From NCBI GenBank assembly GCA_900555515.1, contig USLO01000103.1, forward strand, positions 1 to 6,261: a stretch of DNA of 6,261 bases, in the 5' to 3' direction. Positions 4,923 to 6,261 of the stretch are shown in pieces. Made by a program: the position numbers and the translations under genes. This DNA comes from an uncultured Collinsella sp. (GTDB lineage: Bacteria > Actinomycetota > Coriobacteriia > Coriobacteriales > Coriobacteriaceae). The notes below the pieces were generated by a model. It searched no databases, was not told the origin of the DNA, and was given only the letters and a program-made list of their open reading frames with translations. How positions within the stretch are numbered: the first letter of the stretch is position 1; every line of letters begins with the position of its first letter.

Positions 4923-5831
4923 ATGAAGGCAATCATCCCCGCCGCCGGTCTTGGCACGCGTTTTCTGCCTGGCACTAAGTGCACGCCCAAAGAGATGCTG
5001 CCGGTGCTCGACAAGCCGGTCATTCAGTATGTCGTTGAGGAGGCGCTCGACCCCGAGGAGGTCGACGACGCCATCATCGTTACCTCTCCCGGTAAGCCCG
5101 AGCTGCTGAGCTACTTCCAGCCCGATCGCTCGCTCGAGAATCTGCTGCGCGAGCGCGGTAAGGATGCTTACGCCGATGCTGTTGCCCACGCAGGCGGCAT
5201 GCCGGTCGACTTCCGTTATCAGTACGAGCCCAAGGGCCTCGGTCATGCCATTCGCTCTGCTGCCGACGCCGTGGCAGGGGAGAACTTCCTGGTTCTTCTG
5301 GGCGACTACGTTGTGCCCAACCGTGACATATGCGACAAGATGCTTGCTGTCTCCAAGGAGCACGGTGGCGCTTCGGTTATCGCCGTTGCCGCGTGCGCTC
5401 CCGAGGAAGTCAGCCGCTATGGCGTCATCGCCGGCGATCGCGTTGGCTCGCTCGAGGGCTTCGAGAATGCTGCCGACGACGAGCCCGGTGCCGTTTGGCG
5501 CATCGGCGGTCTGGTCGAGAAGCCTGCCCCCGAGGCGGCTCCGTCCAACCTGTACATCGTCGGTCGCTACCTGCTGAGCCCGCTGGTCATGGACCTGCTC
5601 GCCGATCAGCAGGCCGGCAAGGGTGGCGAGATCCAGCTCACCGACGCCATGGCCCGCTCGCTCGATCGCGAGGCCATGTACGCTGTCGTCATCGACCCGC
5701 TCTCGGGCTACGACACCGGCACCCCGTCTGGCTGGATGGCCACCAACGCCCTCATGGCCGCAAGCGATCCTCGCTTTGCCAGCGCCTTCTGGGACGCCAT
5801 CGACGAGCGCGGCGGCTTGATGCGCAAATAA
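4923..5831 (+). CDS. galU: UTP--glucose-1-phosphate uridylyltransferase (UDP-glucose pyrophosphorylase)
   Basis: The 302-residue protein matches the normal GalU length and motif order: MKAIIPAAGLGTRFLPGTK (1-19, nucleotide loop), PKEMLPVLDKPVIQYVVEEA (22-41), YEPKGLGHAIRSAADAV (101-117), VLLGDYV (124-130, metal-site Asp128), RYGVIAG (165-171), GGLVEKP (195-201, sugar-phosphate binding), GRYLLSP (214-220), GGEIQLTDAM (234-243) and GYDTGTPSGWMATN (262-275). It makes UDP-glucose and pyrophosphate from UTP and glucose-1-phosphate in the cytoplasm, supplying cell-envelope glycans and the Leloir pathway. The frame is open back to 4815, but the ATG at 4923 is the start: the upstream residues are unlike the family and GAAAGGA (4904-4910) lies 12 nt before it, a slightly long spacing. 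It is monocistronic, with its own promoter and terminator. The GDY in place of the commoner PDD or GDD is a small departure. Confidence 0.96.
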   Translation: MKAIIPAAGLGTRFLPGTKCTPKEMLPVLDKPVIQYVVEEALDPEEVDDAIIVTSPGKPELLSYFQPDRSLENLLRERGKDAYADAVAHAGGMPVDFRYQYEPKGLGHAIRSAADAVAGENFLVLLGDYVVPNRDICDKMLAVSKEHGGASVIAVAACAPEEVSRYGVIAGDRVGSLEGFENAADDEPGAVWRIGGLVEKPAPEAAPSNLYIVGRYLLSPLVMDLLADQQAGKGGEIQLTDAMARSLDREAMYAVVIDPLSGYDTGTPSGWMATNALMAASDPRFASAFWDAIDERGGLMRK

Positions 5832-5851
5832 GCCTTCGGGCATCGACATTT

Positions 5852-5884
5852 ACGGGTGCGGACTTCGGTCTGCGCCCGTTTTTT
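5852..5884 (+). terminator. Rho-independent terminator of galU
   Basis: A 12-bp stem (5852-5863 with 5868-5879; left arm ACGGGTGCGGAC, two G-T wobbles) closes on a stable TTCG tetraloop and runs straight into six T residues. It starts 20 nt after the galU stop. Confidence 0.94.
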
Positions 5885-5904
5885 ATGCGCGCCACGGCTT
5901 GGCT

Positions 5905-6077
5905 CCGGAAAGTGCGTCCCACAATTTGACTGAATTCTGGGATGCGCTTTCCGGTTGGGGCCCCTAGCGGAAACTACGACCCAGAATATCGGCTCAGAAC
6001 GGGATGCAGTTTCCCAGACAGGGCTCAACCGGAAACTGCGACCCAGTTTGAGGCCTCAAAACGGGACGTAGTTTCCG
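5905..6077. repeat. Tandem array of three 62-bp palindromic repeat units
   Basis: Three hairpins follow each other: A 5905-5954, B 5969-6014 and C 6030-6077. The left-arm GGAAA begins at 5907, 5969 and 6031, and the right-arm TTTCC ends at 5952, 6014 and 6076, so the period is exactly 62 bp. Unit A has a 17-bp stem (CCGGAAAGTGCGTCCCA) with two G-T wobbles, plus an inner AATT/AATT. Unit B pairs 5969-5982 with 6001-6014 with two mismatches. Unit C pairs 6030-6044 with 6063-6077 with one mismatch and has an inner perfect palindrome at 6047-6060. Linkers differ; that between A and B holds GGGGCCCC (5957-5964). No fourth unit is seen on either side. No coding function or T-run is present; it is an intergenic REP-like array of unknown role. 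Confidence 0.85.
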
Positions 6078-6204
6078 CCCGGCCAACCCTCGTCGCCATT
6101 CCGCCGTTCAGCGTCCCGCATCAACGGTCTCGTTCACAGAAAATATATGAACGGATGTTCGATACACACCCATCTACCTGCACCTTTTCTGTCGAAAAAC
6201 TTTG
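6078..6204. other. Intergenic region without a recognised gene
   Basis: No ORF with a ribosome site is found. The stretch becomes AT-rich after 6130. It contains an inverted repeat CGTTCA/TGAACG (6131-6136 and 6148-6153) and, overlapping it, TGAACGGATGTTCG (6148-6161), which resembles a Gram-positive LexA box. With the array and the galU terminator, the whole of 5832-6204 holds no supported protein gene. Confidence 0.5.
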
Positions 6205-6261
6205 CTACTCCAAAAACTCAATCGCGTCAAGGCTTTTCTTGCCCAACGGTCGGTACCTGAT
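6205..6261 (-). CDS. Possible C-terminal end of a minus-strand gene (partial)
   Basis: Reading inward from the right edge on the minus strand, one frame gives 18 residues ending PLGKKSLDAIEFLE and then a TAG (complement of 6205-6207). The text is plausible as the end of a soluble protein, with a short amphipathic helix. The fragment is too short to name a family, and the frame could be open by chance. If real, its gene lies mostly beyond the window and runs toward galU. Confidence 0.35.
   Translation of the reverse strand: MRYRPLGKKSLDAIEFLE

Noticed and set aside
4185..5849. 554-residue minus-strand ORF opposite rplL and galU
   Set aside because: It is antisense to two certain genes and crosses a terminator and a promoter. 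Its translation is low-complexity and follows from the biased codons of the plus strand.
5905..6077. CRISPR array
   Set aside because: Only three units are present, each unit is itself a palindrome with diverged arms, and the linkers are only about 14-16 nt. No spacer-like unique 30-40 nt segments or cas genes are seen.
6147..6260. 37-residue plus-strand ORF starting at 6147
   Set aside because: It has no Shine-Dalgarno sequence and no protein-like pattern, and it overlaps the more plausible minus-strand C-terminal fragment.

Overview
The window looks like a chromosomal segment from a high-GC gut actinobacterium of the class Coriobacteriia, most likely Collinsella or a close relative. This is inferred from GC-rich third codon positions, strong AAAGGA or AGGAGG ribosome binding sites, an actinobacterial/Firmicute-style L10 leader in front of rplJ, and the protein sequences. 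No rRNA or tRNA is present to confirm it.

Layout. Positions 1-639 hold the C-terminal part of a GH13 alpha-amylase-family enzyme whose start lies outside the window. A family-6 uracil-DNA-glycosylase-like (deoxyinosine) glycosylase follows 3 nt downstream (643-1206). It converges, with one base between the stops, on a poorly characterised minus-strand gene (1208-1870). That gene is divergent from a class I PLP aminotransferase (1964-3100). From 3101 to 3606 there is no protein gene. This stretch holds a 258-bp imperfect palindrome (3136-3393) that contains the rplJ promoter in its right arm, then an L10 autoregulatory leader and an intrinsic terminator acting as an attenuator. rplJ (3607-4128) and rplL (4231-4608) form a two-gene operon closed by a strong terminator. 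galU (4923-5831) has its own promoter and terminator. Downstream, 5905-6077 is an array of three palindromic hairpins repeating at exactly 62 bp. The window ends in a few residues of what may be another minus-strand gene (6205-6261).

How the genes work together. rplJ and rplL encode the L10 and L7/L12 proteins of the ribosomal stalk, and the leader is where L10(L12) complexes are expected to feed back on their own transcription. galU makes UDP-glucose for envelope and exopolysaccharide synthesis and galactose use. The GH13 enzyme breaks down alpha-glucans. The other genes show no obvious pathway link, so this is ordinary core genome with unusual non-coding structure. The most notable items are the large promoter-bearing palindrome, the 62-bp hairpin array, and an abrupt change of codon use inside the aminotransferase.
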